A DNA stretch of 64,000 nt, from NCBI GenBank assembly GCA_002687175.1, contig NYZP01000034.1, forward strand, positions 1-64,000, written 5' to 3'. Below the pieces are notes generated by a model. The model made no database searches. It had not been told where the DNA came from and saw only the letters and a program-made list of their open reading frames with translations. Origin of the DNA: Parcubacteria group bacterium (GTDB lineage Bacteria > Patescibacteria > ABY1 > Buchananbacterales > UBA6539). The translations under genes were made by a program, and so were the position numbers. This document shows positions 8,006 through 17,900 of the stretch, piece by piece (position 1 is the stretch's first letter; the number at the start of each line of letters is the position of its first letter).

Positions 8006-9397
8006 TTATTCGGTTAAAGTCCTTACTCTTATTATAACCGGCACACCGGAAAAACCAAAATTGTAACGCAGTTGGTTTTCGATAAATCTTAGGTAAGATT
8101 GCTGAACTGACTGCCGAGGACCAACGGTTACCGTAAATTCTGGAGGGTTAACTCCAGTCTGAGTTAACGATTTTATCTTAGGCCTGCTGGGTCCCTTGGC
8201 TTGCATTGGCTTATGTTTTCTAATTAAACTTTGAATAATTTCTTCTAATTTTTCAGACGGTATCTCCTTTTGTTTTTCGGCTTCAACTTCTAAAATCTGA
8301 TCAAGAATTTTATCTACATTTTTACCAGTTTCGGCCGAAGTAAAGATGATTGGGACAAAACTTAAGAATGGAAAATGAGTTTGATAGTATTTTTTAACTC
8401 GATTATCGCTTTTATCATCCTTATCATCAACTAAATCCCATTTGTTTAAGACTAAAACTATACCAGCTCCTGACGATTTGATATCACCGGCGATATGACT
8501 GTCTTGACGAGATAAAGGTTTATCAACCTCGGTCACCAGTAAAACAACATCAGCAGCATTTAACATATTAGTTGTTCTGTCGGTAGCCATCTTTTCGAGG
8601 CCTGGTTTAATTTTACCTTTTTTTCTTAACCCGGCAGTATCAATCAAAGTAATTTCACGATTTTTGTAAGTGATGGTCGTGTCTTGTGGTTCACGAGTAG
8701 TTTGGGCAACTGGCGAGACAATAACTCTTTTTTCTCCTAAAATTTTATTAACCAATGAAGACTTGCCAGCATTTGGTTTGCCAATGATTGCTACTCTGAT
8801 TGAATCATCAGCTACTTCTTTTTTGGGTCTACCAATGGGCCACTTAATTTTTTTAATTAATACATCTAGGAAATCTCCAGTACCACTACCACTGGCAGCG
8901 GAAACTGGGTAGGGAACACCTAACCCTAGGGCAAAAAAATCATTAACCTGGTGAGCATGTCTGGGGGCGTCAATTTTATTACAGACTAGCAGAACTGGTT
9001 TATCTAACTTTTGTAAAACCAAGGCCAACTCTTTGTCCTCCGGTAAAATTCCAGTTTGACCATCAACCACTAACAAAATCAGGTCAGCTTTTTCCAAAGC
9101 TCTATTTGTTTGACCAATAATTTCTTTTTCAATAACATCGGCCTTAATCTCGGCTTTCTTACTTTGGTTTGGTAGAAGTCGCTGAATACTTTTTTTTAAA
9201 ATATCAATATTAACACCGCCGGTATCGACTAACTGAAAAGCTTTATTACGCCATTCGACCTGACCTAAATTATAGTCACGGGTGGTTCCTTCTATTTTAG
9301 AAACCAGGGCCCTGCCTGATTCGGTTAACCGGTTAAACAGTGTTGACTTGCCAACATTGATTCGGCCAACTATGACAATTGTAGGAATTTTTTTCAT
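8006..9397 (-). CDS. der: GTPase Der (EngA), ribosome assembly
   Basis: This 463-residue tandem GTPase is required for 50S subunit maturation. The first G domain has GRINVGKSTLFN (usually GRPNVGKS; the Pro-to-Ile change is unusual), DTGG and NKID; the second has GKPNAGKSSLVN, DTAGLRKKGKIK and NKWDLV. A KH-like C-terminal domain ends the protein (NFGFSGVPVIIRVR). It sits between the LCP gene and pth with very short gaps. Confidence 0.97.
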   Translation of the reverse strand: MKKIPTIVIVGRINVGKSTLFNRLTESGRALVSKIEGTTRDYNLGQVEWRNKAFQLVDTGGVNIDILKKSIQRLLPNQSKKAEIKADVIEKEIIGQTNRALEKADLILLVVDGQTGILPEDKELALVLQKLDKPVLLVCNKIDAPRHAHQVNDFFALGLGVPYPVSAASGSGTGDFLDVLIKKIKWPIGRPKKEVADDSIRVAIIGKPNAGKSSLVNKILGEKRVIVSPVAQTTREPQDTTITYKNREITLIDTAGLRKKGKIKPGLEKMATDRTTNMLNAADVVLLVTEVDKPLSRQDSHIAGDIKSSGAGIVLVLNKWDLVDDKDDKSDNRVKKYYQTHFPFLSFVPIIFTSAETGKNVDKILDQILEVEAEKQKEIPSEKLEEIIQSLIRKHKPMQAKGPSRPKIKSLTQTGVNPPEFTVTVGPRQSVQQSYLRFIENQLRYNFGFSGVPVIIRVRTLTE

Positions 9398-9404
9398 AGT
9401 GATA

Positions 9405-10847
9405 TTATTCTCCTTCGACTCGGTCTTGGCCTAAAATAATTAAAATGTCGGCATTACGACTGACCTGACTGGTACTGGTGGCATTAATCCAACTGGGAAT
9501 GGTTGCTGGTAATTCGGCTTCCAAGAGATCAGCTAAATTAGTGGCAATTTTATTTTGTTCTTTATCAGTCAGATCATAGACAACAGTTCTTTGATAATCT
9601 TGGGTCGGAGCATTACCTATTTTTATTATTTGATAGCTTAAGCTTTGTAAATATTCTGAAGTGCGTGAAGCCAAGCCATTAACTTTTGTACCGTTTTGGA
9701 TTTGAATTCGTTGAGGTCTGATTTCGGCAATCTTTTCGGCATTAAAAATATTTTGGACGATTAGTTGTAAGTCGGAAAAGTCGCCGGCTGTTGGTTGGAG
9801 GACAAATGCCCCATTCTCTGTTAGACCAGAATACAAAAAGCCATTAGGACCATCATCAAAAACACGATGAATAATATCATCCTCATTTAAGTCACGGCCC
9901 ATGTTAAATAGGCGAATGATTTCCCAAACTTCTAAATTAGTTGCTAAGTGTTGTGATAAAGTGTCCATAATTTTGCTGATCCGATAAGGATTGATCAGAG
10001 TACCAATAGAAAGACCTTTTTCTTTGACCGCCATAATAACTTGCTGTTGACGTTTACTTCTGGCAAAATCGCTGCCCTCTAAACCTACGGCCTGACGTGA
10101 ACGAACATATTTTAAGGCTAAGTCACCATCCATTTGTTGTTCACCAGCCTCAACGTATAAGTGTTCATACCGTTCAGAGGTGGCGGCTGTTTCTTTACCA
10201 GCAACAGGATATAACTCATCATCTAAAGTATTTTCGACAACAACTGAAATACCATTTAAATCATCAATGATTTGTTTAAAACCAGCAAAGTCAATTCTGA
10301 TGTAATAATCAATTGGTAAACCAAAAACTTGATTAAGAACTTTGACGGTTAGTTCACCGCCTTGTCCAGGATTGTTCACTTCCTCTATAGAATTAGCATG
10401 ATTAATTTTACCAAAACCATACCCCGGGATTGGCACCAGTAAATCACGGGGTACGGAGACCAGGGCTAGCTGTTGAGTTGATGGTTTGAAGCTGGCGATC
10501 ATTATGGTGTCAGTCAAAAAAGGGCCTTCGTGTTCAATACCACCCATGCCCAGTAGGGCAATATTGATTCGGTCTTTATCTTCACCATCTAATTGTTTAT
10601 CTTCACTGCCGATGAGGTGCTTAATTTGTCCCCACAAGCCAACGTTACCCAGGGTTTGCGATAAGTTCTCACCAGAGTTAATGACATTGACCCCAAACAC
10701 AACCAGCAGAATAACAAAAATTATCAGTAAATAAATTGTAAGTTTACTGATAAATTTTATTTTTCTCGCTTCGTGGCGAAGCGGGCGTTTTGGTTGTTTG
10801 ACTATTTCCTCTTGGTTTTTTAGAAAGTCAGGTTCGGTTCTAGTCAT
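9405..10847 (-). CDS. LytR-CpsA-Psr (LCP) family cell-wall ligase with LytR_C domain
   Basis: This 480-residue protein has a basic cytoplasmic N-terminus, one membrane helix (residues ~32-54), and an extracytoplasmic LCP domain with DTIMIASFKP, SVPRDLLVPIPGYG and a late ARSKRQQQVIMA, all typical of LCP phosphotransferases that attach polymers to peptidoglycan. Residues ~378-475 form a LytR_C domain (begins IRPQRIQIQNGT). It is the first gene of the der-pth run. The 5' coding region holds a perfect hairpin (CGCTTCG/CGAAGCG, 10767-10783) within the codons for PLRHEARK. Confidence 0.92.
   Translation of the reverse strand: MTRTEPDFLKNQEEIVKQPKRPLRHEARKIKFISKLTIYLLIIFVILLVVFGVNVINSGENLSQTLGNVGLWGQIKHLIGSEDKQLDGEDKDRINIALLGMGGIEHEGPFLTDTIMIASFKPSTQQLALVSVPRDLLVPIPGYGFGKINHANSIEEVNNPGQGGELTVKVLNQVFGLPIDYYIRIDFAGFKQIIDDLNGISVVVENTLDDELYPVAGKETAATSERYEHLYVEAGEQQMDGDLALKYVRSRQAVGLEGSDFARSKRQQQVIMAVKEKGLSIGTLINPYRISKIMDTLSQHLATNLEVWEIIRLFNMGRDLNEDDIIHRVFDDGPNGFLYSGLTENGAFVLQPTAGDFSDLQLIVQNIFNAEKIAEIRPQRIQIQNGTKVNGLASRTSEYLQSLSYQIIKIGNAPTQDYQRTVVYDLTDKEQNKIATNLADLLEAELPATIPSWINATSTSQVSRNADILIILGQDRVEGE
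10767..10783. repeat. Palindrome inside the LCP coding region
   Basis: CGCTTCG (10767-10773) and CGAAGCG (10777-10783) are exact reverse complements with a 3-base loop. It lies before the transmembrane segment in the 5' part of the gene. Two other genes here (48716 and 61876) also carry palindromes in this position. Confidence 0.5.
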
Positions 10848-10902
10848 AGGCCTTTAATTTTATAATTTTGCCATAAAAACCTTAAAAAAGCAATTGTTAC
10901 TG

Positions 10903-10931
10903 TTTACACGATTAGCATTTTATGTTATGCT
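10903..10931 (+). promoter_or_regulatory. Sigma-70-type promoter before a structured RNA region
   Basis: TTTACA (10903-10908) is followed after exactly 17 bases by TATGCT (10926-10931). The predicted start is about 10938. The nearest downstream gene begins 320 bases later at 11258, so the transcript has a long leader or is a free RNA. Confidence 0.65.
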
Positions 10932-10937
10932 AGTTTT

Positions 10938-11101
10938 AGTAATTTTTTATTGTTATTGGGCATACACCAAAGCGTAATTGAGCGGTGTACCGTGAACCCA
11001 GACGCTTTCTTTTTATACCAGGATAATTAGTCAGCTACTTAGATAGCCACGTTCACATCATGGAGATCAAAGGTTTAACTCCTGTATTGTCCGCCAGTAT
11101 A
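10938..11101 (+). ncRNA. Candidate structured non-coding RNA or leader, unknown class
   Basis: Several helices fit together. TACACC (10963-10968) pairs with GGTGTA (10984-10989), and AAAGCGT (10969-10975) with ACGCTTT (11002-11008), forming an H-type pseudoknot. GTGAAC (10992-10997) can pair with GTTCAC (11051-11056). TATAC-GGA-AAT (11014-11028) pairs with ATT-TCC-GTATA (11087-11101), closing a domain with two internal hairpins (GCTA/TAGC and GGAG/CTCC). A 17-bp-spaced promoter lies directly upstream and no ORF covers the region. It does not match tmRNA, SRP RNA, RNase P RNA or a riboswitch I recognise. Pairings were found by eye. Confidence 0.45.
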
Positions 11102-11110
11102 GTAAATTGC

Positions 11111-11243
11111 AAATTCAAAATCTCAAGCCCTAAACAAATTATAATAATCAAAATTAAAAATTTTAAAAAATGAGATAAGATTATTTGATTTGAGCCTAGA
11201 TCATCTTAATTTATTTGTTATTTTTAATTTTGGATTTTGAATT
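11111..11243. repeat. AT-rich nested palindromic element (MITE-like)
   Basis: AAATTCAAAATC near the left end pairs with GATTTTGAATTT near the right end, and inside these CAAAATTAAAAA pairs with TTTTTAATTTTG. The arms are nested as in a long hairpin, with a shorter AAGAT/ATCTT stem inside. The element separates the structured RNA from the GDPD gene. No coding frame is seen. It looks like a non-autonomous repeat. Confidence 0.45.
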
Positions 11244-11257
11244 TATTTTAGATATTT

Positions 11258-11983
11258 ATGTTAAAAATTGGTCATCGTGGAGCTAAGGCTTATGCTCCAG
11301 AAAATACTTTAACCTCTTTTAAAAAAGCCTTAGAACTTAAATGCGACATGGTGGAGTTTGATATTAGGATTACTAAGGATAAGTATCCAGTCGTGATGCA
11401 TGGTAATCAGATGCGACGTTTAACAGAAAAATATGGTCGGGTTAATAAATTAACTTTAGAAGAGGTTAAAAAATTAAAAATTAAAAAAGTTGAAACTGTT
11501 CCAACCTTGGGCGAAGTATTAGACGTCGTAGATAATAAGATAGGTTTAAATATAGAACTTAAAGTTAAAGGTAGTGCCCAGATTGTTGTTCAAACCTTAC
11601 GAGATTATAAAGTTGATCTTAATAAGATCATGATTGCCTCTAATCATCCTGGTGAAATAAAGATTGTTGAAAGATTAGAACCGGAAATTACCACCGCTTT
11701 AGTTTTTAGAGCGACTAATGCATTTAATGTATGGTTTGTTTTCGATTTTTTGGCGATATTGTTTTTGCCGATCACTAAACATTATATTTCGTGGGTGGTT
11801 AGAAAGGCCAATGCTGACTATTTAAATATTAACCATCATTTTTTAAGTAAAGAGAAAGTTGATTTGTTTCATAGTCAGGGAATTAAGATATGTGCCTGGA
11901 CGGTTAATAGTAGAAAAAAAATTGATTATTTAAAAAATTTAGGTATTGACGGTATAATTACTAACTATCCTGATCGTTTATGA
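11258..11983 (+). CDS. Glycerophosphodiester phosphodiesterase family protein
   Basis: This 241-residue TIM-barrel enzyme would hydrolyse glycerophosphodiesters to glycerol-3-phosphate and an alcohol. Signature residues are IGHRGAKAYAPENT at the N-terminus, the metal-binding pair in VEFDIRITKD, VVMHGN in place of the usual HD motif, and IELKVK. C-terminal ICAWTVN and DGIITNYPD are typical. A hydrophobic stretch (residues ~155-175, FNVWFVFDFLAILFLP) may contact the membrane. Its stop overlaps the lepB start (ATGA). Confidence 0.92.
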   Translation: MLKIGHRGAKAYAPENTLTSFKKALELKCDMVEFDIRITKDKYPVVMHGNQMRRLTEKYGRVNKLTLEEVKKLKIKKVETVPTLGEVLDVVDNKIGLNIELKVKGSAQIVVQTLRDYKVDLNKIMIASNHPGEIKIVERLEPEITTALVFRATNAFNVWFVFDFLAILFLPITKHYISWVVRKANADYLNINHHFLSKEKVDLFHSQGIKICAWTVNSRKKIDYLKNLGIDGIITNYPDRL

Positions 11984-12591
11984 ATCTAGACAAAAATCAA
12001 AAGCCAAAAGAGTTAGAAGAAAATTTAACAGTTGGCAAACAAGCAGCTGTCTTCGTTTGGGAAATTTTCAAAGTGGTGGTTATCTCTTTAGCCATAATCA
12101 TTCCGGTTCGTTATTTTATTATTAAACCTTTTTACGTCAAAGGTGCTTCGATGGAACCAAATTTCTATGATCGTGAATATTTAATTATTAATGAGATTAG
12201 TTATTATTTTGAAACACCAATTAGAGGGGATTCAGTAGTTTTTCGTTATCCTTATGATCCGAATCAATATTTTATCAAAAGAATAGTGGCCATGCCTGGC
12301 GAAAAAATTAAAATTTCTGATGGTAAAGTTTTTATTACAAAGTCTGGCCAAACAGAAGAAGTGTTACTGGAAGAAGATTATTTATTGCCGGCCATGAAAA
12401 CATTGGGTGACGTTGAAGTTGAGTTAGCCCTTGATGAGTATTATTTGTTGGGGGATAATCGATTAGCCAGTTTGGACTCACGAGCCTTTGGTCCGGTTAA
12501 ACGAGAATACATAATCGGTAAAACTTTATTACGTGGTTGGCCACTAAACCAGTTTGGTTTGGTGGGGAACGATTTGGAATATAATTTATAA
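11980..12591 (+). CDS. lepB: Signal peptidase I
   Basis: This 203-residue membrane serine protease cleaves signal peptides. One membrane helix (residues ~25-45) precedes the catalytic Ser in KGASMEPNF; the catalytic Lys is in FIKRIVAMPGE, and the box E motif appears as GDNRLASLDSRAFGPV. The four-base overlap with the GDPD gene implies coupled translation. It presumably processes the many secreted proteins encoded in this window. Confidence 0.96.
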   Translation: MNLDKNQKPKELEENLTVGKQAAVFVWEIFKVVVISLAIIIPVRYFIIKPFYVKGASMEPNFYDREYLIINEISYYFETPIRGDSVVFRYPYDPNQYFIKRIVAMPGEKIKISDGKVFITKSGQTEEVLLEEDYLLPAMKTLGDVEVELALDEYYLLGDNRLASLDSRAFGPVKREYIIGKTLLRGWPLNQFGLVGNDLEYNL

Positions 12592-12603
12592 ATTTTTAAA
12601 CCT

Positions 12604-13953
12604 ATGCCTACAAGAGCAGAAGTAGACGCGAAAGCCGAAGCCGAGAAATCTAAAGTAAAAAAATCAGCCAGCAATAAATCTCCACAGCTATTACGTGGCT
12701 TTAAAGATATTTTGCCAGTTGATCAAAAGTATTGGGAGTTTATCAGAAAAACCGCCGACAGCTTTGCTAATGGTTACGGTTTTTCTAGAATTGATCCGCC
12801 CATTTTAGAAGAGGCATCTTTATTTATTCGTTCGATTGGTAAACAAACCGATATCGTCGAAAAGGAGATGTTCAGTTTTAGTGATACTGGACAGGGGACA
12901 GTGGTGTTAAGACCGGAAGCAACAGCATCAGTGGTTCGAGCTTATATTAATCACGGCATGATAAGTCTACCGCAACCGGTTAAACTTTATTACTGGGGAC
13001 CGATGTTTCGTCGAGAACGACCACAATCTGGTCGACAACGACAGTTCCATCAATTTGGTTTTGAAATTTTAGGTGACGACAATCCAGTGATTGATGCCCA
13101 GATTATTAGTATCACCAATAATTTTTATCAACAAATTGGACTTAATCAAATTAGCATCCAAGTTAACAGTATTGGTTGCCCTGATTGTCGTAAAGTTTAT
13201 ATTCAAGAATTAGTAACTTACTATCGCAGTAAACGTAAAATGTTGTGCGAAGATTGTAAAAAACGTTTAACCAAAAATCCATTGCGACTTTTAGATTGTA
13301 AAAAACAGTCTTGTGAAGTTATTAAAGCCGAAGCGCCACAAATTATTGATTGGATTGATGAGGAATGTAAAACTCATTTTATGAAAGTGGTTGAATATTT
13401 AGACGAACTCAATATTTCTTATATTTTAAATCCAACTTTAGTACGAGGATTGGACTATTACTCAAAAACCGTTTTTGAAATTTGGCCATCAGATAAGGAA
13501 GAAGGATCACAAAGTGTTTTGGCCGGTGGCGGTCGTTACGATGGCTTGTTTGAAGTATTAGGTGGTCAACCAACACCAGCTGCCGGGGTGGCGATTGGGA
13601 TTGAAAGAACTATTTTACAACTTAAGCATAAAGAGATAAAAGTTGGTAAAGGGTTATCCCCAGATGTTTTTTTAGCGCAAATCGGTGATCAAGCTAAGGT
13701 AAAATCATTACTATTGTTTGAACAGTTACGTAAAGAAAAAATTAAAGTTGCTGAAAATTTTGCTAAAGACAGCTTAAAAGCTCAGTTAGAATTGGCTAAT
13801 AAATTGGGAGTTAGGTATGCTTTGATACTTGGGCAAAAGGAAGTAATGGATGGTACCATTCTAATTAGAGACATGGAGAGTGGAGTTCAGGAGATTATTG
13901 ATTTTAATAAAACAGTTCAAGAGTTAAAGAAAAAAATATCAAATAAATTTTAA
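12604..13953 (+). CDS. hisS: Histidyl-tRNA synthetase
   Basis: This 449-residue class II synthetase has motif 2 around FRRERPQSGRQRQFHQFGFE, the RPEATASVVRAY region, the histidine-binding LVRGLDYYSKTVFEI and motif 3 near AAGVAIGIERT, followed by a C-terminal anticodon-binding domain. A Lys/Ala/Ser-rich N-terminal extension of about 27 residues precedes the usual LLRGFKDILP start; a later start is conceivable, but no better start codon is seen. It follows lepB after 12 bases. Confidence 0.97.
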   Translation: MPTRAEVDAKAEAEKSKVKKSASNKSPQLLRGFKDILPVDQKYWEFIRKTADSFANGYGFSRIDPPILEEASLFIRSIGKQTDIVEKEMFSFSDTGQGTVVLRPEATASVVRAYINHGMISLPQPVKLYYWGPMFRRERPQSGRQRQFHQFGFEILGDDNPVIDAQIISITNNFYQQIGLNQISIQVNSIGCPDCRKVYIQELVTYYRSKRKMLCEDCKKRLTKNPLRLLDCKKQSCEVIKAEAPQIIDWIDEECKTHFMKVVEYLDELNISYILNPTLVRGLDYYSKTVFEIWPSDKEEGSQSVLAGGGRYDGLFEVLGGQPTPAAGVAIGIERTILQLKHKEIKVGKGLSPDVFLAQIGDQAKVKSLLLFEQLRKEKIKVAENFAKDSLKAQLELANKLGVRYALILGQKEVMDGTILIRDMESGVQEIIDFNKTVQELKKKISNKF

Positions 13954-14057
13954 ATTTAGCCGACTTTAAAAGCTTGCTAGGTTTTGGGGGTAAATTCGTT
14001 GACTTATCGTTGATAAAGTGGTATGGTTACGGCATAAAGTCGACTAAATTTTTTTAA
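13952..14057 (+). terminator. Long-loop inverted repeat after hisS, terminator-like, enclosing the rpsU promoter
   Basis: A 17-base arm AAATTTAGCCGACTTTA (13952-13968) pairs with 14035-14051 with a single mismatch, followed by T7. The loop of about 66 bases contains a promoter for rpsU. The hairpin starts at the hisS stop codon. Confidence 0.55.
13999..14027 (+). promoter_or_regulatory. rpsU-yqeY promoter
   Basis: TTGACT (13999-14004), 17 bases, TATGGT (14022-14027). The predicted start at about 14034 falls at the beginning of the right arm of the inverted repeat. Confidence 0.55.
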
Positions 14058-14116
14058 ATAATAATATTACTATAATGATAAATAAGATAACAAAAAATAA
14101 GGAGGTGAATTTTTAA

Positions 14117-14362
14117 GTGGCAGAAGTAAAAAGAAAGAAAAGTGAAACCTTTGAAAGTTTACTCAGACGATTTCATAAAAAATTACAACAAAGTGGAAGA
14201 TTAATCCAGTCAAGAAAAATTAGATTCTACGAACGCCCAAAGAATAAAACTAAGGCGTTGAAAGAAGCAATGAGACGTAAAGAGATTGGTGAAAAGCGTG
14301 AGTATTTGAAAAAAATTGGTAAACTCAAAGATGAAAGACCATTTAATAACCACCGTCGTTAA
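14117..14362 (+). CDS. rpsU: Small ribosomal subunit protein bS21
   Basis: This 81-residue, highly basic protein matches bS21 (LLRRFHKKLQQSGRL, then RFYERP and a Lys/Arg-rich tail). It starts at GTG 14117, fixed by a strong Shine-Dalgarno AGGAGGTG (14100-14107) 9 bases upstream. It assembles late into the 30S platform. The neighbour yqeY is the usual partner in many bacteria. Confidence 0.95.
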   Translation: MAEVKRKKSETFESLLRRFHKKLQQSGRLIQSRKIRFYERPKNKTKALKEAMRRKEIGEKREYLKKIGKLKDERPFNNHRR

Positions 14363-14369
14363 AACTTAA

Positions 14370-14816
14370 ATGGAAATTCTAAAACAGCTAGAAGAAGATT
14401 TTAACCAGGCATTAAAGAAAAAAGATGAACTGGCTATTTTGATATTGCGGCAAATTAAAACGGCAGTGGCTAATGTTGAGATTTCCAAGAATAGAGATAA
14501 GATTACGGAAGATGAATTAATCAAGTTAATTCGAAGTGAAGTTAAAAAAAGAAAAGAGGCGACTGAACTGTATAAACAAGGTGATCGTCAGGAGTTGGCC
14601 GATAAGGAACAAAAAGAGATTGATTTCCTCAGTAAATATTTGCCAGCCGAAATGAGTGAAGACGTTATCAAGCAAAAAATTTCGGAAGTAGTTACTAAAG
14701 TAAACGCTCAAGGTCCTAGTGATATTGGTAAAGTAATGGGAGTGGTAATGAAGGATCTTAGTGGGGCGGCCGATGGCAATGTAGTTAGTAAACTAGTTAA
14801 GGAAGCTTTGCAGTAG
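14370..14816 (+). CDS. yqeY: GatB/YqeY domain protein
   Basis: This 148-residue, mostly helical protein matches the stand-alone YqeY family: an N-terminal helical region with LAILILRQIKTAV and IRSEVKKRKEA, then YLPAEMSEDVI and a C-terminal GKVMGVVMKDLSGAADG. The C-terminal half resembles the tail of GatB, the amidotransferase subunit acting on misacylated tRNA. The exact role is unknown. It follows rpsU after 7 bases. Confidence 0.93.
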   Translation: MEILKQLEEDFNQALKKKDELAILILRQIKTAVANVEISKNRDKITEDELIKLIRSEVKKRKEATELYKQGDRQELADKEQKEIDFLSKYLPAEMSEDVIKQKISEVVTKVNAQGPSDIGKVMGVVMKDLSGAADGNVVSKLVKEALQ

Positions 14817-14902
14817 AACGCAAGTTGAATTTGAAAGGAGCATTGTAGGGAATATTTTTTTAATATAATTTTTTATTTATAAAATTTTTAAGTCATAAAA
14901 TT

Positions 14903-17900
14903 ATGAATATTATAAAAAACTCTAAAAGGTCCCTCAAGAAAATAATTTTGCGAACTACCATCCTTTGTTTTACGGTGGTAGTTTTTAGTTTGGCTTTTGG
15001 TTTGCCGGTAGTGGCCCAAACTTTAGATACTGGTATAGAATATGGTACGGCCACTGGCTTAGGGACTCAGGATATTCGGATTACCATCATGAACATTGTC
15101 CGCGTCATCTTGGGTTTTGTGGGCATTTTAGCCTTAGTCATAATTTTATACGGTGGCTACACCTGGATGACTGCTGGGGGCAATGCCGAACAAATTGACA
15201 AGGCCAAAAAGATTTTGGTAAACGCTGCCATTGGTTTGGCAATTATTTTTTCGGCTTTCGCCATTGTCAGTTTTATCATTAGTGCCTTGGAAGGCACTGG
15301 CGGAGGAGGAGTAGTTATTAGTGGTCCACCACCACCTGGGCCGTGTGACAATTGTGGTTACTTGGGAACCGGTGTTATCCAAGCGGTCTATCCTGAACCA
15401 TTTGCTCTTGATGTTGCCCGTAATACCAACATCATTGTTACCTTTAAAGAATTAATGGATCCAAGTTCTATTATTGATGGTGCTCCAGCTACTTGTACTG
15501 TCCAAGCTCCCTGCCAAGGAATTTTAGCTGAGACAGGAACAATCTCTCCAGAACCTAATGTGAGAATCTATGAAGATCCGGATGAACCAACCAGGCTGGA
15601 CGCTGATCAAGTTTTAGTTACTTCAGTTGATGGCTTAACCTTTGTCTTCAATCCAGTTGAATATTTGGGTGATCCGGGAGCTTCAGGACTGAACAGTACT
15701 TGGTATTCAGTAAAATTAAGCAATGATATTGAAAAAGCTAATCAGGAGTCGGCTTTTCCGGGGGCAGGTGGTTTTTTCAGGTGGACTTTTGAAATTGGTT
15801 TTGAATTAGATCTGGATCCACCAGAAGTATCAAATGTCTTCCCACAACCTGATAACAGTTCCGACAGTTATGCTACTCAACCAGCAGCCCAAGCCAGCGG
15901 TTCAATCTTCGTTACCGAACTACCTAATTTTGCCCAAACTGCTTCAACTTTACCAAGAGAACACGGAATCTGTGTTGGAGGAGATGCGGCAGGAGATCCC
16001 TGTGTTAATGATGCTCGATGTACTGGAGGTGGAACTTGCGATTTGGATCTTCAACCAGTACTTACGGTCTCTGGAAATTATAGCTGTTTAGAAGATGCCT
16101 GGATTTGTATTTCCCGCGAAGGTGGTACCGAATTTTCGATTAATGCTCGGTCCTTAGACGCCACAACTTGTAGCGATGGTGATCCAGTTGATGTTCTTGG
16201 TTTAAGTGACACGGCCGAACTTGACGGACAGTCATTAAATATTGGTTGTAGTTTAACGCTTTTCTGGGATGACACTACAGTCCAGGGACAGTTGTGGCGT
16301 TTTCAAACTACGGCTGAGAAGAGTGCCTCGACCTTAACTGTTGGTGGTGACACTTATACTTTTGTGGAAACTGCTGGTGGTGCTAACACCATCGTTGTTA
16401 ACCCGGCTGTTGACACCCTTGAATCAATTTCTGATAAAATTGTTGCTCAAGATAACGGTCTAGTTACTTTTGCTGACGGTGATACTGACGGCGAAGTAGA
16501 GTTAGAGGCGATAGTTGCTGGTGCGGCTGGTAATTCAATTCAGGTCAATGCCAGCGGTGACTGGATGTCAATTCCTAATCCAGCGATGACCGGTGGTTCC
16601 GAACCAACATTTACCCCAACAATGGCTGGCGGCGCTTTTGATGTTGCCCGTAATGCCATTCTTTCCTTAGATTTTAATGAACCAATTGATCCAACTAACT
16701 TAGTTGGTAATATCATTGTGCAATACCATAATGATCCTCTTAACCCGGACACTTTGAATGATCCGGCTAAGTGGACAAACGTTACCGGTTCTTTATTGAT
16801 CAGTAATCAATACAAAACAGTTGATTTCATTTCCGATATTCCTTGTGACGATGGAGCAACCAATTCATGTGGTGAAAAAATATATTGTCTACCGTCCTTA
16901 GAAGACGGTGATGATACTAACGATCTGCCAACGGAAACCTATGATGCTACCCGCTATCGGGTGATTGTGAAGGCCGCCGTGCTAAATGACTGTTCGGCTG
17001 GTTGTAATGATCCAAATTTTAATGAATGTGTGACCACACCTGGTGGAGCTGGTTCGTCCTGTCAAGGTGAAACTGACACGGCACCTTTTGTCGCCTTTTA
17101 TCCGGAAGCTGGCGGCAGTCCACAGGGTATTATTGACCTGGCTTTTAACTCTTTGAACGGTAATCGTGATACCTATACCTTTGGTGGCGGCGAAACTTTT
17201 GGTAAGTCTGATGGTCCCGGCATTGTTCCTGGATTAGCGCCAGCTCGACCCAATCAAAGTAACCAAGAACCTTATTATTTAAATGATGAGCCAGCTATAG
17301 TAGGATTTGGTGATGACTTGGTTTGGCAATTTTACGTTAACCGAACCGTTGATTTAAGTCAGCCAAACATTATCGGCATTGGTCCAATTGTTACTGGCCT
17401 AGGTACAAATTTAATTTTACCGGTGGAATCAACTTTTGATGAAGTGATGTTCAGTAGCACTTTGAAATCTGGCAGTAATTATCGTGACGGTTTGTGTGGT
17501 TGTAGTATCAGTGAAGACTGTGGTGGCGAAGATGAAGTATGTGAACAAAATCGCTGTGTTAATAAAATAAGTGAACAGCTATTTTGTTTAGAAGACAGTG
17601 AATGTGGAGATTTTGTTTGTCATAACAAAGAGTATATTACGCTACTTGATGAGTCGATATTTAATACGGCTTGGTGGGTGTCCAAAGAAAATATTGATAC
17701 CTCTATCCCAGAAGATGGTTATGCTGACCAAACCATGGCTTTGATTAACCATACCAGATTTGCCGAGGTGACTAATTATGGAACAGAAATTGGTTCGGGC
17801 GTTAAAGATAATTACCAAAACTGTTTCTTGCCGTCCGAAGGACCAACGACCGACAGTCCAAAACAGTGTATTGACGCCACTGGTCAGGTGACCGGCACTT

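Noticed and set aside
10969..11013. AAAGCGT/ACGCTTT plus C-T5 as a simple terminator of a 75-nt RNA
   Set aside because: The stem is only 7 bp with a 26-base loop and interlocks with a second helix as a pseudoknot; further pairings continue downstream.
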